In this document: one piece after another, positions 1 to 5,734 of the stretch
How positions within the stretch are numbered: the first letter of the stretch is position 1
Layout of the letters: the number at the start of each line of letters is the position of its first letter
Assembly (NCBI GenBank): GCA_023424585.1
Contig: JAFADT010000806.1
Coordinates: forward strand, 1 to 5,791
Direction of reading: 5' to 3'
Length of the DNA stretch: 5,791 bases
Source: Pseudomonadota bacterium
GTDB taxonomy: Bacteria; Myxococcota; Myxococcia; Myxococcales; Myxococcaceae
Notes under the pieces: generated by a model
What the model saw: only the letters and a program-made list of their open reading frames with translations
The model's database searches: none
Told to the model about the DNA's origin: nothing
Made by a program: the position numbers and the translations under genes

Positions 1-42
1 TCCCACGCACAGCGCCACGTCCACCCAGGTCCAGACCGTCAA
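1..42 (-). CDS. 5' end of a downstream gene, probably membrane glycosyltransferase (partial)
   Basis: Only 14 codons are inside the window, read from a TTG at 42-40. They encode (M)TVWTWVDVALCVG, which is hydrophobic and looks like the start of a first transmembrane helix. The reading frame is open upstream back into the preceding gene but holds no ATG or GTG, so TTG is the only plausible start. It is preceded by a Shine-Dalgarno-like GGGGGTGA at 57-50 with 7 nt spacing. In the M. xanthus eps locus, as I remember it, the gene after epsV is epsU, a family 2 glycosyltransferase, and many such enzymes begin with a membrane helix. That identity is inference from position; the visible residues alone do not prove it. 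It could also be another membrane protein. Confidence 0.5.
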   Translation of the reverse strand, partial: MTVWTWVDVALCVG

Positions 43-49
43 GACAGTG

Positions 50-57
50 TCACCCCC
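50..57 (-). promoter_or_regulatory. Ribosome binding site for the TTG-started gene
   Basis: On the minus strand this reads GGGGGTGA, followed by 7 nt and then the TTG at 42-40. It is the main reason for calling a start there, since the frame offers no ATG or GTG. Confidence 0.5.
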
Positions 58-90
58 GCGCTCGCGCCGTCTCCAGGGACCGCCGAGCGC
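58..90 (-). repeat. Inverted repeat in the gap before the TTG-started gene
   Basis: The 7-base arms at 58-64 and 84-90 (GCGCTCG and CGAGCGC) are perfect complements separated by 19 nt. In the transcript this would be a hairpin between the co-polymerase stop codon and the next gene's Shine-Dalgarno, which starts directly after the second arm. There is no following T tract, so it does not look like an intrinsic terminator. In DNA this rich in G+C, 7-base pairings arise easily by chance. A role in tuning expression of the next gene is only a possibility. Confidence 0.25.
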
Positions 91-98
91 ACGAACCT

Positions 99-1592
99 TC
101 AGCGCCGTTCCAGCTCCGCCAGCACCGGCAACTTGAGCAGCCGCTCCACCTGCCACCGCTCCAGGACGCGGCGGCGCAGGATGTCCAGCGCCACCGCCGC
201 GAACACCGCCAGCGCCACCCCGCCCACCACGCCCGCGATGGCGATGAGCTTCGGGTTCGGCTTGGACGGCTTCTCCGGGAAGAGCGCCGGCAACAGCACG
301 CTGTAGCGGTGCTTCATGGACGCCTTGGAGATCTCCAGCTCCGTCTGCGCCTGGTCCAGCCGGCGCAGCTTCTCCTGGTGCCGCATCACCACCATGCGCA
401 TCCGGTCCGTGGCCACCGCCACCTCCGGATCATCCGGCGTGCCCAGCATCGCGCCCGCCAGCGGCCCGCCCAGGCCCGCCAGGCTCGTGCCCTCCGTGGG
501 CGAGTCCACGTCCGTGCCGCCCATGCGCAGGTACTCCTGGATGAGCGACTGCTCCTCGGTGCGCAGCGCCGTCAGCTGCGGCGAGTCCGCCTGCATCGCG
601 GCCACGCGCTGCTCCAGGTCGACGATGACCGGGTGCTGCGGGGAGAAGACGACGCGCTGCTCGGCCAGCTGCGCGCGCAGCTCCGTGAGGCGGCGGGCGC
701 GGAACTCCTCCACGTCGCGGATGGCGCGGCGCTTGGTCTGCACCAGGAACTTCAGCTGCGCGAGCGCGTGGTCCGTCTGGAGCAGCGCCTGCCGCGCGCT
801 GGCCTGCTTGGGGTCCGCCTCCTTCTTCTTGCGGCGCGCCTCCGCCTGCTTCACCGCGCGCTCCAGGTCCGCGATGGCCTGCTTGATGTTCGCGGCCTCG
901 TTGGCCACCTGGCCCTGGAGGATGTTCACGGACTCGGCGATGGCGCTCATCTCCGACTCGTGGCGCATGTCCAGGAAGTTCTGGGACGCGGCCTCCACGA
1001 TGTTGAAGGCCATCTGCGGATCGCTCCAGTCCACCCCGATGGTGACCGTGCCGCTGCCGCCCTCCGCCATCACGTTGAGGCTGGTCTCCAGCATCGCGAT
1101 GAGCGCCTCCTCCTTCTCCTCGTCCGTCAAGGGCGGCGGCGCCTTCTTCAGGTACTGCTCCTTCAGGCGGCTGAGCGGCGACCGCATGTGGTCCCAGTAC
1201 TCGATGAGCTTCGCGTTCTTCACCACGGACTTCAGGTTGCCGCGGCTGAGCACCATCTCCCACGCGGCGCGCGTGGGCTGATCCGCCTCCACGGGGATGG
1301 AGCGGCCCGGGTTCACCAGCGAGGAGATGATGAGGTTGCGGTACGTCAGCATCCGCGTCTCGACGTGGTACTTGCGCGGCATCAGCTTCGCCGCCGCGGA
1401 CCCCAGGCCGGCCATCACCGCGACGATGCACAGGCCCAGGAACCAGTGCCGGAAGATGGCCCTGCGCACGAAGCCCAGCCCGTCGAAGAGGAAGCCCCAG
1501 TCGATGAGGTCCGCCGGCGCGTTCGTCTCCTCGCGCTCGGGGACGTACGGCGGCGGGGCCGGGCGCGGCGCGCGAGGGGCGGGCGTGGTCAC
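99..1592 (-). CDS. epsV: Polysaccharide co-polymerase (Wzz/Wzc-type) without kinase domain, EpsV-like
   Basis: This inner-membrane chain-length determinant of a Wzx/Wzy pathway is expected to oligomerise, control polymer length and reach across the periplasm to the OPX exit protein. The 497 residues show a cytoplasmic Pro-rich tail (about 3-18), TM1 (about 49-70), a Wzz-like domain (about 75-210), a long charged coiled coil (about 215-355), and a Gly/Pro-rich linker (about 358-392). A second helical part (about 393-430) leads to the proline motif PEKPSKPNPK (439-448) and TM2 (about 449-470). The protein ends 27 residues after TM2 at LPVLAELERR, with no Walker A/B motifs or Tyr cluster, so the BY-kinase half of Wzc-type proteins is absent. 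The start is GTG (1592-1590) with GGAG at 1602-1599, spacing 6. It overlaps the receiver's stop as GTGA, indicating translational coupling. Gene order matches M. xanthus epsV (also called wzcX). The family call is firm; the symbol rests on synteny. Confidence 0.92.
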   Translation of the reverse strand: MTTPAPRAPRPAPPPYVPEREETNAPADLIDWGFLFDGLGFVRRAIFRHWFLGLCIVAVMAGLGSAAAKLMPRKYHVETRMLTYRNLIISSLVNPGRSIPVEADQPTRAAWEMVLSRGNLKSVVKNAKLIEYWDHMRSPLSRLKEQYLKKAPPPLTDEEKEEALIAMLETSLNVMAEGGSGTVTIGVDWSDPQMAFNIVEAASQNFLDMRHESEMSAIAESVNILQGQVANEAANIKQAIADLERAVKQAEARRKKKEADPKQASARQALLQTDHALAQLKFLVQTKRRAIRDVEEFRARRLTELRAQLAEQRVVFSPQHPVIVDLEQRVAAMQADSPQLTALRTEEQSLIQEYLRMGGTDVDSPTEGTSLAGLGGPLAGAMLGTPDDPEVAVATDRMRMVVMRHQEKLRRLDQAQTELEISKASMKHRYSVLLPALFPEKPSKPNPKLIAIAGVVGGVALAVFAAVALDILRRRVLERWQVERLLKLPVLAELERR

Positions 1593-1996
1593 GCGCTGCT
1601 CCGGGGCGCCGCGGCCTTGAGCACCTGGCGCACGCGCTTCTCCAGCTCCTCGGGCGTGAAGGGCTTGCCCAGGTAGCCGTTGGCGCCGGCCTCCTCCGCG
1701 TAGGCCTTGTCCTCCGGCAGGTTGCGCGCGCTCACCATCAGCACCGGCACGTGCGCGATGGCGGGCGTGCGGCGGATGTGCTCACAGACGTCGTAGCCGG
1801 ACACGTCCGGCAACGTCAGGTCCAGGCACACGAGGTCCGGCTTGTGCTCGCCGCTCGTCAGGTACTCCATGGCGGCCTTGCCGTTGGGCTGCTCCACCAC
1901 GTTCTTCACGCCCATCTGCTCGAGCATGTCACGCAGCATGACGCGGAACATCGGAGAGTCCTCCACGAGGAGGACGGTGAGCTGTTGGAGCTCCAT
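1589..1996 (-). CDS. epsW: Stand-alone response regulator receiver, EpsW-like
   Basis: The 135-residue protein consists of a single CheY-like receiver domain with no output domain. The functional set is intact: acidic pair E12/D13, phosphoacceptor D59 within LVCLDLTLPD, S89 at the conserved Thr/Ser position, Y108 at the switch aromatic position and K111 followed by P112. It should therefore be phosphorylatable and act by protein-protein contact. From memory, M. xanthus EpsW is an orphan regulator reported as a substrate of the chemosensory kinase DifE and as affecting exopolysaccharide output; similarity in sequence and position suggests the same role here. I chose the ATG at 1996 (MELQQLTVLLVEDS). 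A GTG directly before it (1999) is also possible, whereas a longer start at 2092 would run through the 58-residue gene and adds Arg-rich sequence foreign to the family. An AG-rich Shine-Dalgarno lies at 2008-2019. Its stop overlaps the co-polymerase start by 4 nt. Confidence 0.94.
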   Translation of the reverse strand: MELQQLTVLLVEDSPMFRVMLRDMLEQMGVKNVVEQPNGKAAMEYLTSGEHKPDLVCLDLTLPDVSGYDVCEHIRRTPAIAHVPVLMVSARNLPEDKAYAEEAGANGYLGKPFTPEELEKRVRQVLKAAAPRSSA

Positions 1997-2007
1997 CACG
2001 TCTGACG

Positions 2008-2022
2008 CCTTTCCTTCCCTCA
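2008..2022 (-). promoter_or_regulatory. Ribosome binding site of the receiver, overlapping the upstream stop codon
   Basis: On the minus strand this reads TGAGGGAAGGAAAGG. The first three bases are the stop codon of the 58-residue gene and the rest is a strong purine tract. It sits 11 nt before the ATG at 1996, or 8 nt before the GTG at 1999. Its position decides the receiver start and argues against the longer open frame. Confidence 0.65.
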
Positions 2023-2196
2023 CCCGAACCCGTACCTGGGCACGAGGACGAGCACGCCATATGCGTACGCCATGTTGAAGAGGGCCACCCACAGGATGGC
2101 TTTCTTCATCCCCCGCCAGGGATGCGGATCGCGCGCCGCCGCGCCGGGCAGCGCGATGGTGGCGACCAGGACTGACAGGAGGATGAGCTTCGCCAT
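2020..2196 (-). CDS. Small hydrophobic membrane protein of unknown function (58 aa)
   Basis: I do not recognise this protein. Translation from the ATG at 2196 gives 58 residues. A hydrophobic N-terminus (about 3-20) ends in PGAAA. A short polar stretch RDPHPWRGMKK (22-32) follows, then a second hydrophobic helix (about 33-53) and a short tail, PRYGFG. It could be a two-helix hairpin, or a cleaved signal peptide (cut near AAA|R) plus one transmembrane helix; the lone K3 makes the n-region weak. Coding is supported by G or C at the third position in 52 of 58 codons. A TGAGG Shine-Dalgarno made partly from the barrel's stop lies 8 nt upstream, and the gene fills the gap between neighbours almost exactly (10 nt before, 23 nt after). 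In M. xanthus, locus-tag numbering as I recall it leaves one gene (MXAN_7419) between epsX and epsW, so an equivalent may exist. Its place suggests an accessory role in export or in linking the receiver to the membrane; this is inference. Confidence 0.75.
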   Translation of the reverse strand: MAKLILLSVLVATIALPGAAARDPHPWRGMKKAILWVALFNMAYAYGVLVLVPRYGFG

Positions 2197-2204
2197 GGCG
2201 GGAG

Positions 2205-2209
2205 CCTCA
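2205..2209 (-). promoter_or_regulatory. Ribosome binding site of the 58-aa gene, overlapping the barrel stop codon
   Basis: The minus strand reads TGAGG, where TGA (2209-2207) is the stop codon of the beta-barrel gene. GG then lies 8 nt before the ATG at 2196. This fixes the start of the small gene and implies that ribosomes finishing the barrel are well placed to reinitiate. Confidence 0.55.
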
Positions 2210-3526
2210 GAGGATACCTGTTTTCTGGACGGTGAGGCCCAGCGTCGCGGACCACACCGTGCGGGCCGCCTCCACGTCGGGCGAGCGAGTCCAGGCCGCG
2301 CGGGTGTCCACTTCCAGCGTCACCCATCGGTTGAACGTCCAACCCGCGCCCACCCCGCCCACCACCTGCCGGTCCCCCACCGCGCCGCCCACCGCGAAGG
2401 CGCCGCCGCCCGTCCCGGAGAACCGGAAGCGCGGGCTCAGCGCCCAGGTGCCGTTCAACGTCAGGTCGGCCCTCGGGTAGACGAGCCCCGTCAGCCGGTC
2501 CACGAAGGGCGTCACCCGCGCGGCGAGCCGCCCGTTGAAGTCCGCCGTCCGCGACGGCACCCGGTGGGACACCGCCAGCGTCAGGTCCGGGAGCAGCTCC
2601 AGGCGCCGCGGCGGCTCCTCCGCGGGAGCCTCCCCGACCTGGAGGGTCCCCACGCGCCGCCCACCTGACGGGGCGACCGCCGGCATTTCGGGGGCGCCCG
2701 TGGGCGCCTCCTCCGTGGCGCGCACGGAGTACGCCACGCCCGCGCCCACGCCCGCCTCCAGCGACGTGCGCCGGTCCAGCTGGTGCGTCCAGGCGCCGGT
2801 GAACGTCGTCACGGTGGCGCGCGCGCCGGTGGAGAAGCGCGAGTCCGTGTAGCCCAGCGTGGTGGACAGGGTGTGCCGGGGCGCGGGGGAGTTCCCCAGG
2901 GAGAGCTGGGCGCGCGGGCCGTACTGGAAGGGCACCGCCTCCTTCGCCGTGTCGTCCAGGCCGCCGCTGGCGGAGAAGCCCAGGCTGCCCGAGAGCCGCC
3001 AGCCCGGGCCCAGCCACACCGTCTCCGCGGCCAGCGTCGTCAGCGAGGACAGGAAGAACACCGTGTCCACGCCCTCCGGCAGCGGCTGGATGGGGACGTC
3101 CGTGAGGGGCGGCGTGTCCCCGGGCACCGTCGGGTCGTCGCCCACGCCGCCGCCCAGGGGCAGGTTGGTGAAGAGGTTCACCTGGCCCAGCACGAACTCC
3201 TGGGTGCCGTGCAGAGTGAGGCCGCGCGAGGGACGCCAGTCCCCCAGCAGCCGCCCCACGTGCTGCACCTCCGTGCGCGGGTTCGTGGTGGCTTCCCGGA
3301 AGGAGATGCGCGGCGCGTACTCCACCTGCGCCACCGCGCTGCCGTCGTCGTACTTGAGGCCCAGCGTGGGGACGAGGTCCATGTCCGCCGCCACCGGGGA
3401 GACGGCGTCGCCCGTGGCCTGCGCGTCCATGGAGCGCGCGCGGGTGTCCAGGCGGGCCGCGGCGCCGTACGTCACGGAGGCGGAGGCCACCTCCAGCCAC
3501 AGGCTCGCGAGGGCCGCGTCCAGCAC
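2207..3526 (-). CDS. epsX: Outer-membrane beta-barrel of polysaccharide export, EpsX/WzpX-like
   Basis: This 439-residue protein has no globular enzyme motifs but shows many stretches of alternating polar and hydrophobic residues typical of outer-membrane strands, for example around 52-78, 86-118, 168-187, 203-270 and 311-435. From memory, M. xanthus places such a barrel (MXAN_7418, EpsX/WzpX) beside a short OPX protein, the pair forming the outer-membrane export channel. Two low-complexity Pro/Gly/Ala stretches (about 121-152 and 271-308) look like long loops. The start is GTG at 3526; TAG is two codons upstream in the same frame, so no longer start exists. GGTGGAG lies 6 nt upstream. The first 17 residues (MLDAALASLWLEVASAS) are a poor signal peptide: no basic residue and two acidic ones. 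The C-terminus (VQKTGIL) lacks the usual terminal aromatic, although W425 lies in the last strand. Barrel identity is inferred from pattern and context. Confidence 0.85.
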   Translation of the reverse strand: MLDAALASLWLEVASASVTYGAAARLDTRARSMDAQATGDAVSPVAADMDLVPTLGLKYDDGSAVAQVEYAPRISFREATTNPRTEVQHVGRLLGDWRPSRGLTLHGTQEFVLGQVNLFTNLPLGGGVGDDPTVPGDTPPLTDVPIQPLPEGVDTVFFLSSLTTLAAETVWLGPGWRLSGSLGFSASGGLDDTAKEAVPFQYGPRAQLSLGNSPAPRHTLSTTLGYTDSRFSTGARATVTTFTGAWTHQLDRRTSLEAGVGAGVAYSVRATEEAPTGAPEMPAVAPSGGRRVGTLQVGEAPAEEPPRRLELLPDLTLAVSHRVPSRTADFNGRLAARVTPFVDRLTGLVYPRADLTLNGTWALSPRFRFSGTGGGAFAVGGAVGDRQVVGGVGAGWTFNRWVTLEVDTRAAWTRSPDVEAARTVWSATLGLTVQKTGIL

Positions 3527-3529
3527 GGG

Positions 3530-4165
3530 CTACTCCACCACCACCACGTCGCCAGGGCGCAGGCGGAAGGCGGCCGCGCGGCCCTCGCCCCGGATGATGT
3601 CCTCGTAGCGCACGCGGATGCGCGTGGGCTGCTCCGCCTGCGGGTCGTCCCGGCGCAGCACGAAGATGCGGTCGCGGTGGGCGTAGTCGGTGAAGCTGCC
3701 CGCGGCGCCCAGCGCCTGGAGCAGCGTCGCGCCCGGGTCCAGCACGTGCGCGCCCACGTTGGCCACCTCGCCCAGCATCGTCACGGACATGGGGCGCGCC
3801 TCCTCCAGCGACACCGTGACGACGGGGTGGTTGATGAAGTCCTTGAGCCGCGTCTGGATCTGCTGCGCCAGCAGGGCGGGCGTGTGGCCGGCGGCCTCCA
3901 CGTCGTCCAGGAAGGTGAGGCTGATGTTGCCGTCCTCGCGCACCCTGGCGCGCGTGGTGAGCGCCTCCTGGCCAAACACCTTCACGTTGAGCACGTCGCC
4001 GGGGACGATGCGGTAGGCCTCGTCCGACGCGACGGGCTTCTCCTGGTACTCATCCACCCAGGTGTACCGGCCCAGGCCGGCGCACGCGGGGGCCAGCAGG
4101 AGCAGCCCGGCGCACGCGAGCGCGCGGGAGACGGGGCCGCGGAATCGGGACGGGCGGATGGGCAT
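3530..4165 (-). CDS. epsY: Short OPX polysaccharide export lipoprotein, EpsY/WzaX-like
   Basis: This 211-residue protein belongs to the polysaccharide biosynthesis/export (Wza/OPX) family. It has a basic n-region (R4, R7, R9, R14), a hydrophobic core and a likely lipobox Cys at C28 (LLLLAPAC; imperfect because the -3 residue is Ala). Ala follows the Cys, consistent with outer-membrane sorting. The poly-export domain begins at YRIVPGDVLNVKVFG (51-65) and continues to about 122. One SLBB domain follows (about 126-170, LGEVANVGAHVLDPGATLLQ), and the closing PGDVVVVE (204-211) ends the chain. The C-terminal amphipathic helix by which E. coli Wza crosses the outer membrane is missing, so this is a short OPX needing a separate pore, which the next gene appears to supply. 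The start is ATG at 4165. A TGAGGAG Shine-Dalgarno at 4177-4183 is built on the stop of wzx, with 11 nt spacing. The TAG stop is in frame with the next gene. Confidence 0.95.
   Translation of the reverse strand: MPIRPSRFRGPVSRALACAGLLLLAPACAGLGRYTWVDEYQEKPVASDEAYRIVPGDVLNVKVFGQEALTTRARVREDGNISLTFLDDVEAAGHTPALLAQQIQTRLKDFINHPVVTVSLEEARPMSVTMLGEVANVGAHVLDPGATLLQALGAAGSFTDYAHRDRIFVLRRDDPQAEQPTRIRVRYEDIIRGEGRAAAFRLRPGDVVVVE
3533..3539 (-). promoter_or_regulatory. Ribosome binding site of the barrel gene, inside the end of the OPX gene
   Basis: The minus strand reads GGTGGAG immediately before the OPX stop TAG, with 6 nt to the GTG at 3526. It lies within a GTG trinucleotide run coding for the VVVVE end of the OPX protein. 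It supports independent or coupled initiation of the barrel at GTG. Confidence 0.6.
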
Positions 4166-4176
4166 GGCGCTCGAGG

Positions 4177-4183
4177 CTCCTCA
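4177..4183 (-). promoter_or_regulatory. Ribosome binding site of the OPX gene, overlapping the wzx stop codon
   Basis: The minus strand reads TGAGGAG, whose TGA (4183-4181) terminates the flippase. The GGAG core is 11 nt from the ATG at 4165, a somewhat long spacing. This arrangement favours translational coupling of flippase and OPX protein. Confidence 0.55.
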
Positions 4184-5734
4184 CGCGGCGGGGGCGGCCG
4201 GCACGGCCACCTCGGCACCATTACCACCGCGCTGCTTCGCCATGCGCACCACCTGCATCAGCTCGGCGGGACGCACGGCGCGGGTGCCCAGCACGCCCGC
4301 CACGTACGTGGCGGCCGTCAGGCCCAGCCGGGGCCACGCCTGCACGCCCGCCCCGGACAGCACCCGGTCCAGCACCCCGCAGGCGACGCACACCGCGGCC
4401 GTCTTCGCCACCATGAGGAGCGAACGCCGGTCGAAGGAGTTCCTTCCCATGCGGCTGAGGAACAGCACCGTGACGATGACCTCCGTCAGGAACATGGACA
4501 GCGCCGTGGCGGTGGCGCCGCCGGACGCGCCGATGCGCCCGTACAGCCAGGGGATGAGCGCCAGGTTGAGCAGCGGGTTCACCACCGCGCCCAGGGTGGC
4601 CGCCAGCGTCACCCACCACTCCTTGTTGGACATGGTGAGCCAGATGCTGCTGACCATGGTGACGTAGGCCATCACGAAGATGGGGGACAGCACGCGCAGG
4701 GGCAGCGCCGCGGGCTCGAAGCCGGGGCCGCACATCAGGCGCACCCACAGGTCCGCGCCCAGCACCATGGCCATCATCACCGGCACGGTGAACGCCAGCA
4801 CGCCCTCCAGCGAGCGGCGCGTCAGCTGCGACAGCTCCTCCGGGGAGCGGGCCGCCGCGCGCGACATCATGGGCATCAGCACCCAGCCGAAGATGGGCGA
4901 GATGAGGAACGTGAGCCCCGCGATGCTGAACGCGCCGCCGTACCAGCCCACCTCCTCCTTCGACGCGAGCTTGCCCAGGAGCGACATGTCCGTGCGCCCG
5001 TTGCACGCCAGCGCCGCCGCGGTGAGGAAGAACGGCAGGCACGCCTTCATCACCTTCTTCGTCGCCGCGAGGTCGATGCGGAACTTCAGCCCCAGGTGCT
5101 CCTTCGCCAGCTTCCAGCTGATGACGAGCTTCACCGCCTCCGACAGCACCATGGGCACGGCCAGCCACTGGAGGCCCACGCCGAACGCCGCCATCAGCGC
5201 CAGGCCGCCGCCCCACACGACCTTGGTGATGACGTTGGACACGGACAGGCCCGCGACCTTGCCCTTGGAGTGCAGCAGCGCGGCCATGGACGCGTTGATG
5301 ACGATGAGCGACTGGGCCACCGCGAACCACTGCACCAGGTGCTGCACCTCCGGGGGCTCGCCGGTGTGGTGGAGCACCAGCGCCAGCGCCACCATGAGGA
5401 TGAGCGTCATCCCCAGCCGCAGCAGCATCGTGGTGCCGAAGAAGTCGCTCGCGTGCTCCGGGCGGACGGGGACCTCCTTGCGGATGTACGTCTCCAGGCC
5501 CAGGTTCGTGGCCACGAAGAACGTGGCGGCGAACGCCTCCGACCAGTTGAAGTAGCCGAACGCCTCCGGCCCCAGGTAGCGCGGCATCAGCGCGCGGATG
5601 CCCAGCGCGATGGCGTACGTCACCATCAGCGAGCCGCCGAGCTGCAGGGTGCTGCGCACCGCGCCGCGCACTTCGTTCGCACGGGCGCCGTCGTCGACTT
5701 CAGCGGAAGGGGAGGTCGGACTGTTCACGGACAT
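4181..5734 (-). CDS. wzx: Wzx-type polysaccharide repeat-unit flippase (MOP/PST family)
   Basis: This inner-membrane protein is expected to move undecaprenyl-diphosphate-linked sugar repeat units to the periplasm. The 517 residues carry numerous hydrophobic helices spread over the whole length, roughly at 33-50, 65-82, 101-123, 134-155, 165-182, 184-206, 231-245, 264-290, 310-328, 346-367, 373-398, 404-427, 438-456 and 467-485, which fits the 12-14 helices of polysaccharide-synthase flippases. The sequence LGPEAFGYFNWSEAFA (54-69) matches the family's typical LGPexfG motif between helices 1 and 2. The C-terminal tail is short, Ala/Pro-rich and cytoplasmic. I chose the ATG at 5734 (MSVNSPTSPS), with GAAGG at 5750-5746 and 11 nt spacing. 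An in-frame ATG at 5788 would add 18 residues (MGWAFPPWSAAALKAASS) that resemble leader sequence. It is the counterpart of M. xanthus MXAN_7416 (wzxX), the first export gene here. Substrate cannot be read from sequence. Confidence 0.93.
   Translation of the reverse strand: MSVNSPTSPSAEVDDGARANEVRGAVRSTLQLGGSLMVTYAIALGIRALMPRYLGPEAFGYFNWSEAFAATFFVATNLGLETYIRKEVPVRPEHASDFFGTTMLLRLGMTLILMVALALVLHHTGEPPEVQHLVQWFAVAQSLIVINASMAALLHSKGKVAGLSVSNVITKVVWGGGLALMAAFGVGLQWLAVPMVLSEAVKLVISWKLAKEHLGLKFRIDLAATKKVMKACLPFFLTAAALACNGRTDMSLLGKLASKEEVGWYGGAFSIAGLTFLISPIFGWVLMPMMSRAAARSPEELSQLTRRSLEGVLAFTVPVMMAMVLGADLWVRLMCGPGFEPAALPLRVLSPIFVMAYVTMVSSIWLTMSNKEWWVTLAATLGAVVNPLLNLALIPWLYGRIGASGGATATALSMFLTEVIVTVLFLSRMGRNSFDRRSLLMVAKTAAVCVACGVLDRVLSGAGVQAWPRLGLTAATYVAGVLGTRAVRPAELMQVVRMAKQRGGNGAEVAVPAAPAA

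Noticed and set aside
43..98. Intrinsic terminator after the co-polymerase
   Set aside because: The possible hairpin has no T tract and a gene start follows at once, so the operon more likely continues.
430..1431. Minus-strand open frame shifted relative to the co-polymerase
   Set aside because: The product is Gly/Arg/Ala/His-rich low complexity with no domain, while the overlapping frame has a full domain structure.
309..1676. Long plus-strand open frame (455 codons) and other plus-strand frames opposite the co-polymerase
   Set aside because: It is antisense to a clear Wzz-family protein, its product is a low-complexity Arg/Leu/His-rich sequence, and such frames are routine in high-G+C DNA.
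1997..2092. N-terminal extension of the receiver to an ATG at 2092
   Set aside because: It would add 32 Arg/Gly-rich residues not found in receivers, overlap the 58-aa gene, and ignore the strong Shine-Dalgarno before 1996.
2106..3500. 464-codon minus-strand frame overlapping the barrel gene
   Set aside because: The product is dominated by Gly, Arg, Ala and Pro repeats and looks like an off-frame shadow. It would also cover the 58-aa gene.
4221..5330. 369-codon minus-strand frame within the flippase
   Set aside because: The frame-shifted product is Gly/Ala/His/Arg-rich and lacks hydrophobic helices, whereas the flippase frame shows the family motif and many helices.
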